From Caenorhabditis remanei (Eukaryota > Nematoda > Chromadorea > Rhabditida > Rhabditidae), in contig NC_071332.1 of assembly GCF_010183535.1 (NCBI RefSeq), positions 7,812,001-7,876,000 of the forward strand: a stretch of DNA of 64,000 nt, written 5' to 3'. The notes under the pieces are model-generated. The model had not been told where the DNA came from. It saw only the letters and a program-made list of their open reading frames with translations, and ran no database searches. This document shows positions 32,925-43,720 of the stretch, piece after piece. The position numbers were made by a program, and so were the translations under genes. How positions within the stretch are numbered: position 1 is the first letter of the stretch; every line of letters starts with the position of its first letter.

Positions 32925-35789
32925 ATGACTACATACCAGTCCACACTATATACTAGCCAACACTATACAACAGTCCCCACTACAAGCCATCCAAAAGTAA
33001 TCACTAAATGGTCAAACATTTCAGACCTACGCTCGACCCGTCATGGATCTACTTCTCGTCGCAACAGCAAAGCTTCAAAGAAGAGCCCCGGGAAGAGTGG
33101 AAAGTCGAAGAAATCCAAATCGTCATCTTCATCCGCGAAACAAAAAGCCAGCTGGATCAACCTCGGTCCAGCTAAGAAAAAGTTCACCGACAGAGCCAAA
33201 AAGACCGCTCGCCTCATTAAAAAGGTTCAGTCTACACTCAACGACCCCCACCAACCAAACACGGTTGGCATTCTCCAAGCTAACCACCAAAAGCTTTCCA
33301 ACCAGTGCTTGCAACTGAAACAATCGGATAGCGAGGCCCTCGATCTCGTCTTGCAACATCCGGCACTATGCTCCAACTCGCAAACTCGTATCAAGAATGT
33401 GTTGGAACTCTGCAATCACATCAAAGAACGAGAGTACCCAACCTTGATCAAAGAACTCGAGGACCTACTCAAGCAAATTGAGGCTATGCTACAGGACCTG
33501 GTCCAAACCCAACCTTTAGCTAGTAAACGTACCACTAATGACATCCCGATCCATAACCACCTAGACGCATCAGGCATACATTCCATTACATCAACCCAAA
33601 CCGACAACAGTCGTAATTCCGCGAGTTCCCAGGAACCACACCAAAAGGAACAAAACCCTCAGCTCCCCACTACCACCAACACAGGAGGTCACTCATCCAC
33701 GGAACCAAAAGGTCCGGTCTTGTCCAAGATTCAGTCAGACCCGGTTCCAGTAGAACCCATCGTCTCTACTAGTGATCTAGCACCACGAACTGCCACACAT
33801 TGTCCCACCACAGACAACGCTCTGCCTCCTCCGAAGGCATACAGTGAAATCGAAGCAATGTTTTCGAAGTTCAGCAAGCTCATTCAAACCGAAATCACAC
33901 AGAGATTCGACGCAACAATCCAGAAAATGGATGGTAAGATCGGAAGGTGTGCCGAAACACAAGATGCGCTCTTCCAGTCTTTGCAAGCAATGCGCACAAA
34001 CCTCGAAATAGTCCAAGATCAGATGGAGCAGCAACAAACTCCAAACCGCTTTGATCAATCATTGGAAAGTATCGACGCACCGCTACGTGGTCAGGACACA
34101 ACACAATGGTGTCTCAGCTCACAGAGTACAAAAGCCCAAAACAATTCTAACTCAGCCCAAGCCAAACTGGAGCTTCCCGACTATACGGAGCCAGTGGTGC
34201 AGAGCCCAAGTCCCGTTCGGCACTCACCAACCACCCCTCACGGAGGGTACACCGCAGACATCAACACCATTCTCAATACCTTGAAACCATTCTCTGGAGC
34301 ACCTGAGCATTACTCGTTGTTCATCACACGATTCAATTCCCTCGTTCATAACAATCCTGCCATAGACATCATCATGAAGCAAAACATCTTGATAATCCTA
34401 CTAGAAGGCGAGTCTAAAGAGTTAATTACTTCGGATGATTTGTCTGAATGGGCGTACAACGACCTCCGCACAAATTTGGAGGACGTATACAACACAAAAT
34501 TCGATCGGCGCAAACAACTGATGGAGACTTATCGCGATCTTCCGTTCGATCAGACAGAATTTGACCAAATGAACAGAGATTTGATGAAGCACATATGTAC
34601 AACCAATTCGCTCCAAAAATACGGGATCTCCATCAATGACCCATTCCTCATCACAGGTTTAACACGGTCGGTTCGCAAAGGGTGCACCACCTGCAAAAGA
34701 CGCCACGGAAGGCCATACTTTTACCCATTCGCAACGAGTCTGCCAGCCGTACGCACCCAATCATGCCGCCCATTTCAACACACCGGGTTGGACTACTTTG
34801 GTCCAATCGGGCACAAAACAGACACCGGTCAACCAGGGAAATTATGGTGCATGCTCAACACCTGCTTGGTGACGAGAGCAATTCATCTGGAAGCCGTAAC
34901 AGACAACACAACGTCAAGTTTTCTCCTCGCAATGAGAAGATTTGTAGGCCGCAGAGGATCCCCTAGAACAATTATATCCGACAACGCACCGTCATTCACA
35001 CTAGGACACACTATGATCAATGCTGACATCAACACATTGATCAATTCAAGTCAGACACTAACTTCGTATCTAGCATCCAAAGAAATCGAGGTAAAACAAA
35101 TTACACCGTTCGCTCCATGGCAGGGAGGAGTATATGAAAGGATCGTGGCCATAGTAAAAAACATGTTCTACAAACACATAGGCCGACTCCAACTGTCATT
35201 TTTGGAAGTAGAAACACTTCTAGTGGAATGCGAAGGGATCATTAACAGCCGACCAATCACGGCAAATCCCATCAGCATTTCGGATTCTGAAGCAATTCGT
35301 CCGATTGATTTTATCAGTCCACAAGCACGACTTTCGTTCCCAAATCACCTGGAACATGCTCCAGGGACTCAAATTGGCATCACCGAAAAACAAACACGCG
35401 AGTACCTGAAACACCTCGACAATATTCGACTCCAACTATGGGACCAATTTTACAATTCCATGTACACAAGCAATCTGGCTCCAACATACAAACCACACTC
35501 ACACTGTACAGTCTCCCCGAAACGGGACCACGTCGTTCTAGTACACACCCCAAACGTTCCACGCTACCGATGGCCACTGGCTAGAATCACGGAACTGATC
35601 ACATCAAAGGATGGCGCAGTAAGATCAGTAATCTTGCAGTGTAAAAACAAGCTAATTGAACGTGCCATCAACCAGCTAATACCACTAGAATTGTCTAATG
35701 ACGATTCTCAACCTGTCACACAATCAGTGGCTTTGGATCACACCAGTGCTACGAGCACCTCTCGCCGGCCCCCAGTGTCGCGGAATTAA
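32925..35789 (+). CDS. Gag-integrase in-frame fusion of the LTR element
   Basis: Single open frame of 954 residues. Residues 1-80 are basic and Ser/Lys-rich. About 80-180 look helical, and about 180-430 are a low-complexity linker. About 440-590 match the DUF1759 Gag region of Pao elements (LKPFSGAPEHYSLFITRFNS, then LEDVYNTKFDRR). From about residue 585 the frame passes straight into the integrase (CTTCKRRHGRPYFYPFAT, GLDYFGPIG), with core residues in DNTTSSFLLAMRRFV, ISDNAPSF and GGVYERIV, and ends with the Pao-type C-terminal domain (YRWPLARITELI). Protease, reverse transcriptase and RNase H are deleted without breaking the frame. The stop lies just inside the right LTR. Whether the protein is made or active is unknown. 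Confidence 0.85.
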   Translation: MTTYQSTLYTSQHYTTVPTTSHPKVITKWSNISDLRSTRHGSTSRRNSKASKKSPGKSGKSKKSKSSSSSAKQKASWINLGPAKKKFTDRAKKTARLIKKVQSTLNDPHQPNTVGILQANHQKLSNQCLQLKQSDSEALDLVLQHPALCSNSQTRIKNVLELCNHIKEREYPTLIKELEDLLKQIEAMLQDLVQTQPLASKRTTNDIPIHNHLDASGIHSITSTQTDNSRNSASSQEPHQKEQNPQLPTTTNTGGHSSTEPKGPVLSKIQSDPVPVEPIVSTSDLAPRTATHCPTTDNALPPPKAYSEIEAMFSKFSKLIQTEITQRFDATIQKMDGKIGRCAETQDALFQSLQAMRTNLEIVQDQMEQQQTPNRFDQSLESIDAPLRGQDTTQWCLSSQSTKAQNNSNSAQAKLELPDYTEPVVQSPSPVRHSPTTPHGGYTADINTILNTLKPFSGAPEHYSLFITRFNSLVHNNPAIDIIMKQNILIILLEGESKELITSDDLSEWAYNDLRTNLEDVYNTKFDRRKQLMETYRDLPFDQTEFDQMNRDLMKHICTTNSLQKYGISINDPFLITGLTRSVRKGCTTCKRRHGRPYFYPFATSLPAVRTQSCRPFQHTGLDYFGPIGHKTDTGQPGKLWCMLNTCLVTRAIHLEAVTDNTTSSFLLAMRRFVGRRGSPRTIISDNAPSFTLGHTMINADINTLINSSQTLTSYLASKEIEVKQITPFAPWQGGVYERIVAIVKNMFYKHIGRLQLSFLEVETLLVECEGIINSRPITANPISISDSEAIRPIDFISPQARLSFPNHLEHAPGTQIGITEKQTREYLKHLDNIRLQLWDQFYNSMYTSNLAPTYKPHSHCTVSPKRDHVVLVHTPNVPRYRWPLARITELITSKDGAVRSVILQCKNKLIERAINQLIPLELSNDDSQPVTQSVALDHTSATSTSRRPPVSRN

Positions 35790-36305
35790 TAAGGTCTTAA
35801 TTCACGACCTCACAAACACATCAAAGCCACACCGAATCCCTCACCGATTCCCATAATCTCCTAAGAGGACAACACACTTTATTATACAATGCTCTATCCC
35901 GAACTACGTGACCCGTGACCCTCCCTCCTTGGACTTCTCCATTCTGACATCCCGTGCTACTTCCGTGACCTTGACCTTCGATGTCCCGCCGATAACGATC
36001 TGCTCTACTTTCGTCTGCATAAAAGGAAGCCGGAAAGCCAGTCAAAGCACTCTTGCTCTCTACGAGCCCGCCGTTCACTACACGTCAAACCCATCCGGAT
36101 TGCCCGATGCCCTCGATTCCCGATATACCGTCTCCCGTCGATGGCTCCAGCATGGACGTGGATCCAGCGCCTCCAGCTCCAAAGACCGCCGAGAAGAACC
36201 CAGTGAAGCCCTCTATTGGTTAGTAGTTCTTGTGTTAATAAAGTTGTGATCTGTTTACTATTGTTCTCGCCATTCTTCGCCAGCCGTCTGATAGACGGCG
36301 GCACA
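35776..36305 (+). repeat. 3' LTR of the BEL/Pao-type element
   Basis: 530 bp, about 99.6% identical to the left LTR by eye. It is preceded by CTCGCCGGCCCCCAG, a pyrimidine/C-rich block where a polypurine tract is expected. The same kind of block precedes the right LTR of the second element. Confidence 0.92.
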
Positions 36306-36310
36306 CAATC
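36306..36310 (+). repeat. Target-site duplication, right copy (CAATC)
   Basis: CAATC directly after the right LTR; matches 31101-31105. Confidence 0.9.
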
Positions 36311-36678
36311 TTTCAAGGGTTTATTTTTGCACTGGAACTCGTCACATACTTCATTTTGCCGGCTCATCTCTCTAATAAATGGGCTATTTTCTTCTGCACT
36401 TCGTTCGCATGGGTTGCTGTGCACGCACTCGATGGGTGAGTAATTAGGGAATTAGGCAAATTAATCGAGTCAACAAGATGTGGGAATGGTATTTCAGCGT
36501 CATTATAATGATATTCAACCCTGAGTTCAAGAAATATCTCTTCTCTTGCGGATATTCTCATATTCGTTCTATAAGTCATCCATCACAAGCAACTCATACT
36601 CAGGCACTCGACAGACATTCTTCGTCTAAATTTTAATGATCATTCAAACTTCATTCGGCTCTTATCCCATTTTTGTTT

Positions 36679-36684
36679 AATAAA
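36679..36684 (+). terminator. Polyadenylation signal of the interrupted srx gene
   Basis: AATAAA 43 bp after the stop codon of the first terminal exon. Confidence 0.6.
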
Positions 36685-36887
36685 GTGTACAATACCTGGC
36701 GTTTCTTTTGTTTTTGAAATTGAATTCACTTTCTAAATTCTTCCAGCAAAATAATAAAACACGGAGTGGAAGTGACTGCAAACTATGGGGAAACTTTTAT
36801 TGAGAAAAAAAGGTGATTATAGGAAAAGAAAATTTCGATAAGCTATATATCAGATTCAATAGGGGTAAACTAAAAATATTGTTTCAG

Positions 36888-37014
36888 AATTATCATTATG
36901 GCCTTTAATCGCGAATTCAAGACGTATCTCTTCTCGTGTGGATATGATGTCTTTCATTCGACAAGTCGTTCATCGCCGGAAGATCTCGACAGAAATTCTT
37001 CTTCTAAACTTTAA
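36888..37014 (+). other. Duplicated srx terminal exon (possible alternative last exon)
   Basis: A second copy of the last srx exon, after its own TTTCAG acceptor. It encodes a tail with AFNREFKTYLFSCGYD and ends in NSSSKL, closely parallel to the first copy (IFNPEFKKYLFSCGYS, ending HSSSKF). It is phase-compatible with the same upstream donor (36436), so it could be spliced as an alternative last exon giving a tail four residues shorter. It could equally be a remnant of a duplicated gene. No additional srx exons were found around it. Confidence 0.65.
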
Positions 37015-37714
37015 AAATGATTTCTGTGAACGTCATTCAGCTCTTATCAGGTTCTTTCTAATAAAAATTGAATTTAGTTCTCTCAACCTCTTCAACACAA
37101 AATCAGAACACTACAGAATCAATCAAATTTTTTTTTGTGATTTCTGATAGATATACTGTTGTGACGTTCAAATTATTCCGGGAAAATAAGTTCTTGGTTG
37201 GAAAATATGGACAATTGGTTGGCATTTGTATTCTAAAATAATACTCGATTGGAAAATACTGGATACGAAAAATTAGATATAAAGATCTGTGAACTGAACG
37301 GAACGGCAGAGAATGTTAAGTGCAAACTGGAACACCAGATTAGAAAATTTGCAACGTCAGAACTGTACATGCAGCCAGATGTTACATACAATTCAAAAGA
37401 CTTGCGTAACGATTGAGCAGACATCACAACTTCTGCAACTAGAAAATGCATAAAGTAAAGCTTAATGTTATGAAAACGTCGAGAATAACTTTGTTAAACT
37501 TCACTCTTTCTGATCGAATCAAAATCTTTTTGATCCTTGCTCCAAGAGGAATGAGGAAATTACATGAGTAGATTCTAGACTGAACTTTATTTTTACCGAA
37601 TATATGATTAAGTCGGGATGCCTTGTCGGCAGCTGTCTCGTGTGGTAATAACATATTGGAGGTATAATTATACTGCGCTCGATATTTAGACGTGATTTTT
37701 TTCTTATTTTGTAA
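37015..37714. other. Spacer between srx genes 1 and 2
   Basis: AT-rich. No exon or repeat recognised. Confidence 0.4.
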
Positions 37715-38923
37715 ATGGAAAACGAGACGTTTCTTGGAGCGTTTACTCTAGTTGTGAGTTTACTTCTCTAGTTATTATGTTTCCTATTGATGTTTATTTT
37801 CAGAGTGGAATCTTCGGTTGCTTCACAAACTGGTCAGTTGTACTCTTTTCAAGTAGTGTGCCCTCCTTGAGGAGCTCTTTCGGAGTTCTCTCTGCTCATG
37901 GCTCATTCGCAACAGCTATTTATTGCACAATTGCTGTATTCTGGATAGCTCCGTTGATGCTAGTGTATGTAGTATCACCTTTTTGTGAGAAATTCATATT
38001 CATTCATTTTCAGAGACATTGACTGGTTGTTGAAGTACTCGCATTATGCTGGATTTGTACTATATCTTTGTTATGATTTAGCTACTGAAACTCATCTTCT
38101 AATATGCTTAAATCGATTTTGTGCTGTGTGGTATCCACATAAATATCCAGTTTTCTTCAGTACAAACTCTTCATTTTTCCTCTTGGCCGCTTTATGGATC
38201 TTCTGTGTACTCATCAGTATCACAGTATTCCCATTGTGTAAGTCAACTATAAAAATTATAACAGAATGTGTAATTTTCATTTTCAGCTGGGTGTCAAATG
38301 TATTATGAGAAATCCCTCAATACTCTGGTCTATACATTTACTCCCGAATGTCAAAAACTTACATTTGTCGTTGACTTTCAGTTGCACATGATTGTAGTTT
38401 TTGTCATGATTATATTAAATTCCCTCACTTTTTATCAGTTCAGAAGGCAAAACAAAGCTGTAAGTGGTATCAATACACAACATTTAGTGAACAGAAACCT
38501 AATTAGAAAACTTTTTAACTCAGTTTGTGAGGCGTCAACCAGCAGTAAATCAAATTTTATAGGTCTGATTTCTAGTTTGAAACACATCACTCACAAAATA
38601 TAAGAGAATACCGCAATTAAACTTATAGATTTCTTAAAACTCTACATTGCACCCAAGTAATATTCAAATTGCAGGTTTCCGTCACTCTGAATCACGCGTC
38701 ATCTCGACGAAAAGCAAAATCGGAGCGGAACTTTCTGATGCAAACTTTTATTCAAGAAAGTGGATATACTGTTGCACTTCTATCGTACTTCCTGCTAGTA
38801 ACAGTCATCGAAAATGAGCTTCTTCGTTTTATAATCATACTTCTCCCATGGTATTTTGTTCATGCTTTCGAAGGGATGGTCACCATTCTCTGTAATCCGG
38901 AACTCAAAAATATATGCTTCTAG
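37715..38923 (+). CDS. srx-family chemoreceptor (second in cluster)
   Basis: Five exons (37715-37753, 37804-37964, 38014-38237, 38287-38459 and 38675-38923) join in frame to 281 residues with seven hydrophobic segments. Family marks are GIFGCFTNWSVVLF in TM1, SSFGVLSAHGSF, ETHLLICLNRFCAVWYPHKY after TM3 and FLMQTFIQESGYTVALLSYF into TM6. The 39-nt first exon is shared with the next srx genes. The intron that interrupts the C-terminal HA-EG position in the other srx genes is missing here. The protein ends shortly after TM7 (NPELKNICF), so the tail is short. Probably a sensory-neuron G-protein-coupled receptor; the ligand is unknown. Confidence 0.85.
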
Positions 38924-39683
38924 AAATGGAGATTCTGGTTCGTAACCTCCAACTTCCGGTTGAAAGGCAGCATATTTTTAGTTTTTAATTTCAGCTTCGA
39001 TGCACCCGACCAACCATCGAATACTCGAACTGTGGAAGCATGGAGGTCAACGACATCACGAGTCTCTAAATTCTAATTTTATGATTTCTATTTTCAGATT
39101 GAATGGAAAAGAAACTACAAAAGTTAGCGTTGTTCAGCGGAATAATTTTTTCATAATTTTCTGAATGTTGTATCTGATTTTTGAGTAGCGGGTTTCTAGG
39201 TAAATCGAGTAATAAACGGGAGCTTATTCATTGTTTTTGTGCAATTCGATGTAGTGGAAATTCTCGTAAAAATGCTGGACATTAAGTGTTTCTTCTAGCT
39301 TGCTCAGACCGCCCATGCTCCGCAAAACACAATTTTCGTTGATCTACAATCTACAATCAATTCCAACAGTGAAACTAAAAACAGATGTTTCTAGTTAGGA
39401 GAGACTGATCAAACACTGAATCGTCATTTCTGATTCATCTCAGAACTCTTTTTGAATCTCATTTACAACAGTAATCAAATAAGCTGGTTGAAAATTCGAT
39501 TGTCTCACAGTTGTTTTCTTTTTTCAAACTTTTCTCTTCATTATTTTGGCGTCGAAAGCAAACCACTTGTGCTCATTTTCTCCCAGAGTCTCTTTTCGTT
39601 TTCACTATTCACGCTTCCTGATTACTTTTACGTCTACATCCGGATTTTGCAGTTGTTCAGTTTTGATCAGACCAATTGCCAAA
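38924..39683. other. Spacer between srx genes 2 and 3
   Basis: Only short frames. Nothing recognised. Confidence 0.4.
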
Positions 39684-40776
39684 ATGCTGAAAATGATTGT
39701 TGCTTTAATCACTTTTCTGGTGAGAATTCCAACCGGATCTTTATGAAAAAATGCTCCAATTTTCAGGTCACAGTATTCGGAACTATTTCAAATGTTCTCG
39801 TACTTTTCGCTGCTCGGAAAATGAGTTCAATGAATAGTTCCTTTGGTGTTATCACTAAAAATCAAGCTATTTGCAATGCAGGAATGTCCCTGTTATTTCT
39901 AGTTTATATATTTCCGTTGCAAATAAGGTTTGTAATACTGAGGTTTCTCGACCAATAATAAGATCCTGAATTTTAGTCCAATGAAGTTTTTCATCAAATA
40001 CTCCCATATCATTGGAGTCATCGCAATGACTATCTATGAAATCTCGAATCTTTCTCATTTTCTGATTGCATTCAACAGATTTTGTGCAGTTTTCCTACCA
40101 TCTTACTACGAGAAATTGTTCACTCTTTTTGGAACGAAGGTTATGAGAAATGTAATATGGGTGGCATCAGCTATATGGTGTCTCGTATTGTATGAATTAA
40201 TTGGTTGTCACTTTTCTTATGATGCTGAGTCTTGGTCACTGGCATTTCTGGCAACACCAAAATGTACTCAACTAACTTGGTATTCTGATTTCACTTTCAA
40301 TACTTCACTGGTTGTAATGACTCTTGTCACCAATCTATTAACTGCGTTCCAAGCCGGACGAAAAAGTCGAATGTTGATGAACGCAGCTGGGATTAAAATG
40401 TCGAAACGACAAAGACAACGGGAGTTGAACTTTATCAAACAAACGTTTTTGCAAGGGTTGAGTGTCTTTACTGGCCAGATCACTTATTATGTTATTGCTC
40501 CATTGCTAGAAAATCCTGTCATAATATTTATTGTCGGATCGTTATGGGCATTCATGCATTCCATAGAAGGGTTAGTGTTAGCAGTGAAACATATTTTGAT
40601 CATTTTTCCAAATTATAGAGGAATAATTCTGGCTTCTAATCAGGAAATGAGATCAGTGTTCAAAACGAGAAAACGTGAGTTACATGAACATTGAAAATCA
40701 AAACAATTACAGTTGCTTTCAGAATCCACGACATCAGTTTTCATCTCAAGTGTTTCAATGGGTTGAATGCTTTCAG
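39684..40776 (+). CDS. srx-family chemoreceptor (third in cluster)
   Basis: Exons 39684-39719, 39767-39927, 39977-40570, 40619-40674 and 40733-40776 join to 296 residues. The second exon encodes TVFGTISNVLVLFAARKM and NSSFGVITKNQAICN. The third exon (594 nt) encodes the TM3 region YEISNLSHFLIAFNRFCAVF, WYSDFTFNTSLVVM and the pre-TM6 motif KRQRQRELNFIKQTF. A short last exon adds a Ser/Thr-rich tail (STTSVFISSVSMG). It is very similar to the next two genes, with which it shares exon lengths to within a few bases, so the three are recent tandem duplicates. A polyadenylation signal AATAAA lies at 40831-40836. Confidence 0.88.
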
Positions 40777-41251
40777 AAAACTTAATATTTTTTATGTTCT
40801 AAATGTTGACTGTAATAGTTTTGAACTGTTAATAAAACCGTTCCAAATACCCAAGAAATCTATCTTACAAGATCAAGTTAAACTAAATCAGCAGGGGCTG
40901 AAGCTGTTACAATAATTGATGGCATATCTGAGTTTTCTGTGTTTTACTGGCCGGCGAATCTGTTCTGGGTAAAAAAGAAATAGCATTATTCTGATTTCCT
41001 ATGGAATCCTGCAACTCCCCCCTCTAATCAACGTCCAAACCATATATTTGAAACAGGATTGAAAACAACAACAACTCAGAAAAAAATTAATTATCAAATT
41101 GATTTTGCGGTTTTGATTCTCTCACAGTTGTTTTGATTCACAGCATCCAATTTTTCATTTCCGTTTTGAAATCAGACAACTAGTAATTTGTTTTTTTGTC
41201 AGCTTCCTTTTGTAATTCATTTTCTATTGGTCAACGAAGCTATCAATAAGA
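40777..41251. other. Spacer between srx genes 3 and 4
   Basis: 3' UTR and poly-A signal of gene 3, then the promoter region of gene 4. Nothing else recognised. Confidence 0.4.
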
Positions 41252-42330
41252 ATGCAAGATAACATTATAGTTGCATTGATAACTTTACTCGTAAGTTTTT
41301 TTTCTAATTACCTGAATTAGGTTCTTTTTTGTTAGGTCACAGTATCCGGTATCTCACTGAACACTTATGTATTAGTTGCTGCTCGCAAAATGAGCTCAAT
41401 GAGTAGTTCTTTTGGAGCAATCACAAAGAATCAAACAATTTGCAACTCTATGATGTGTATATGCTTTCTTCTAATTGTTCCCTTCCAATTAGGGTCAGTG
41501 TTCTCGAATTCAATACATCGCGATAATATTCCATTTTCAGAGATTTCCATTTTCTCATCAAGTATACCCATTTCATTGGGACCGCTGCTATGATCTCAGA
41601 TGAAATATCCAATCTGTCACATTTATTAATTGCACTCAATAGATTTTTCGCTGTATTCTTGCCGAACCACTATGAAAAGATCTTCAGTATTCGAAAAACT
41701 AAAATAATGATAATAGTTATATGGATAGTTTCGTTTGCCGGGTGCATTATTTTATACGAGATAGTTCGCTGTAACCTTTTTTATGACGAACCCACGTGGA
41801 ATCTGGCATTCATTCAATCAGAAAAATGTTCTCAACTTACATGGTACTCAGATTTTACTTTCAACATTTCCCTAGTTGTAGCGACTCTCTTCTCAAATTT
41901 ATTGACTGCATTCAAAGCCGGAAGAAATAGTCGAATGATGATGAATGCTGCCGGAATTCAGATGTCCAAACTACAAAAAAAAAGAGAACTCAACTTTATT
42001 CGGCAGACATTTTTTCAAGGATTGAGTGTCTTCACTGGCCAAATTACTTATTACGTTATTGCTCCTCTTCTATCAAATATCATTCTCATTTTTATTTTCG
42101 GATCGTTATGGTCATTTATGCATGCTGTTGAAGGGTAGAATTTTCAGCAGAGAAACATATTCAATTGCTGTTTTCAGAGGAATTATTATATTATCAAATC
42201 AAGAAATGAGGCAAGTGTTCAGTAAAAACAACAGAAAAAGTCAGTTTCCACTGCTAGATTATTCAAAAAACTGTATTTTTCAGATCCCACTGTAACAATA
42301 GTCATATCAAACAGCTCACACGCTCAATGA
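41252..42330 (+). CDS. srx-family chemoreceptor (fourth in cluster)
   Basis: Exons 41252-41290, 41336-41493, 41541-42134, 42178-42239 and 42284-42330 join to 299 residues. The protein closely follows the third srx gene (SSMSSSFGAITKNQTICN, DEISNLSHLLIALNRFFAVF, KRELNFIRQTFFQGLSVFTG). The third exon has exactly the same length, 594 nt, as in genes 3 and 5. The tail ends in VTIVISNSSHAQ. No frame defects were seen. Likely chemosensory; ligand unknown. Confidence 0.88.
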
Positions 42331-42642
42331 GTGTTCAATCATCTGTTGTAGCAATCTAGTTCTCCGTTTTTCAATTGAACTATCTAGTTGAAAGCCCAGA
42401 GTCTAATTCAAACTGAACTCAACGTCACAATTCAAATCAGAATTCACATCAAACTTCATTTCACAGTGTCCCACCGTTGTTTTTCCACTCTACTGCGTTG
42501 ATTTTCCAACCGGAACAATGAGTTTTTCTTAGATCCATTCCATGTTTTCTTTACTCTGTTTTTTTTGTTCCTCATCAGCAGAAAACTCTCACGAACAGTC
42601 TAGTCTCGTTGGAGATTCATTAGTTGTTCTGCCGAATCTTGA
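42331..42642. other. Spacer between srx genes 4 and 5
   Basis: No features recognised beyond likely promoter sequence. Confidence 0.4.
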
Positions 42643-43720
42643 ATGAATGATCAATTTATCATAGTATTGTTAACGATTACGGTAAATTTAGCACTATTTC
42701 AGTCAAAGATAATAATTTATACCTTCCAGATAACATCATTAGGTTCACTCTCAAATATGTTGGTTTACTATGCAGCCAAAAAAATGACTGCCATGAACAG
42801 TTCATTCGGTATTATCACAAAAAATCAAGCAGTCTGCAATACAACTATTTGTTTTCTTTTTCTCTTTTTTATTGTTCCTATGCAGTTGAAGTAAGAAATC
42901 GAAGATTTTCTGCCTACAATAATACCTTCCAGCATTTCTAAGAGTCTCATAAGTTCTTCCCATTACATTGGAGTTTTGGCTGATTCGATCTATGATATAT
43001 CAAATCAATCCCATCTATTTATTGCAATCAATCGGTTCTGTGCAGTTTTCTTCCCATTCTATTATGACAAAATCTTTACGATTTTTCTGACTCTGACAGT
43101 CAGAAATATTATTTGGATAACATCTTTCATCAAGTGCACTATTTTGTATGAGATTCTGGCTTGTTATTTCATGTTCTACCCGGAATACTGGACTTTCGCT
43201 TATATCGATACTCCTGAATGTACCGCATTAAACTGGTATACTGACTTTGTTTTCAACAATTCCCTCGTCGTAATTACAATTTGCACGAATCTTCTGACAG
43301 CTTACAAAGCTGGGCAAACAAACCGAATGCTAATGAATTCTGCAGGAATAACCATGTCCAAACGACAGAGACAACGAGAAATTAATTTTATTAAACAGAC
43401 ATTTTTCCAAGGAACTTCTATTTTTACTGGTCAAGTAAGCTACTATCTTATTGCTCCATTTTTTGAAAATGTGGTCCTTCTCTTTGTTCTCTCTGCCTTT
43501 TGGGCGTTTATGCATGCTGCAGAAGGGTAAGATAGTTTTCGAGCTATATTTGAGGAATTCAATGTGTTTTTCAGGGGAATAATTTTGGCATCGAATCGGG
43601 AAATGTTGTCAGTCTTCCGGAAGCCACAACGTATGTTTCAGGAAAGTGAATTAAAAAAAAGAAATAGTTTCAGAGAAAAAGACTTCGATTTTTGTAACAA
43701 GCGGTTCAACTAAAGTCTGA
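42643..43720 (+). CDS. srx-family chemoreceptor (fifth in cluster)
   Basis: Exons 42643-42681, 42730-42890, 42933-43526, 43575-43630 and 43674-43720 join to 298 residues. Motifs are NSSFGIITKNQAVCN, YDISNQSHLFIAINRFCAVF, WYTDFVFNNSLVVI and KRQRQREINFIKQTFFQG. Same exon structure as genes 3 and 4. The tail KKTSIFVTSGSTKV is Ser/Thr-rich as in gene 3. A candidate poly-A signal AATAAA lies at 43832-43837. Confidence 0.88.

Larger units (their letters stand above)
31106..36305 (+). mobile_element. Non-autonomous BEL/Pao-type LTR retrotransposon, 5.2 kb
   Basis: Two 530-bp LTRs starting TGTCG and ending GGCACA flank a 4.1-kb interior. They are bounded by the 5-bp target duplication CAATC. A primer-binding site follows the left LTR. 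The interior has one open frame with zinc knuckles and one long frame joining a Gag (DUF1759-like) region to a Pao-type integrase. Protease, reverse transcriptase and RNase H are absent. The LTRs differ at only two positions by eye, so insertion was recent and the missing enzymes must have been supplied in trans. Orientation is the same as the host srx gene. Confidence 0.92.
30219..36636 (+). pseudogene. srx-family chemoreceptor interrupted by an LTR retrotransposon
   Basis: Seven-transmembrane chemoreceptor of the srx family, broken by insertion. Exons: 30219-30436, 30585-30978, 31031-31105, then the insertion 31106-36305 and the repeated CAATC, then 36311-36435 and 36498-36636. Ignoring the element and one copy of the 5-bp target duplication, the parts are in frame over 317 codons including the stop. 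Family marks are GTVFNWTAVFVI in TM1, QSFGYLSSGQAFADA, SLNRFFAAWAPYRY after TM3, and a KQT/FQG junction exactly at the insertion point before TM6. No stop or frameshift was seen outside the insertion, so the gene was intact until recently. With the element in place the receptor would be truncated before TM6. Unlike its neighbours it lacks the intron after the first 13 codons. Confidence 0.85.
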
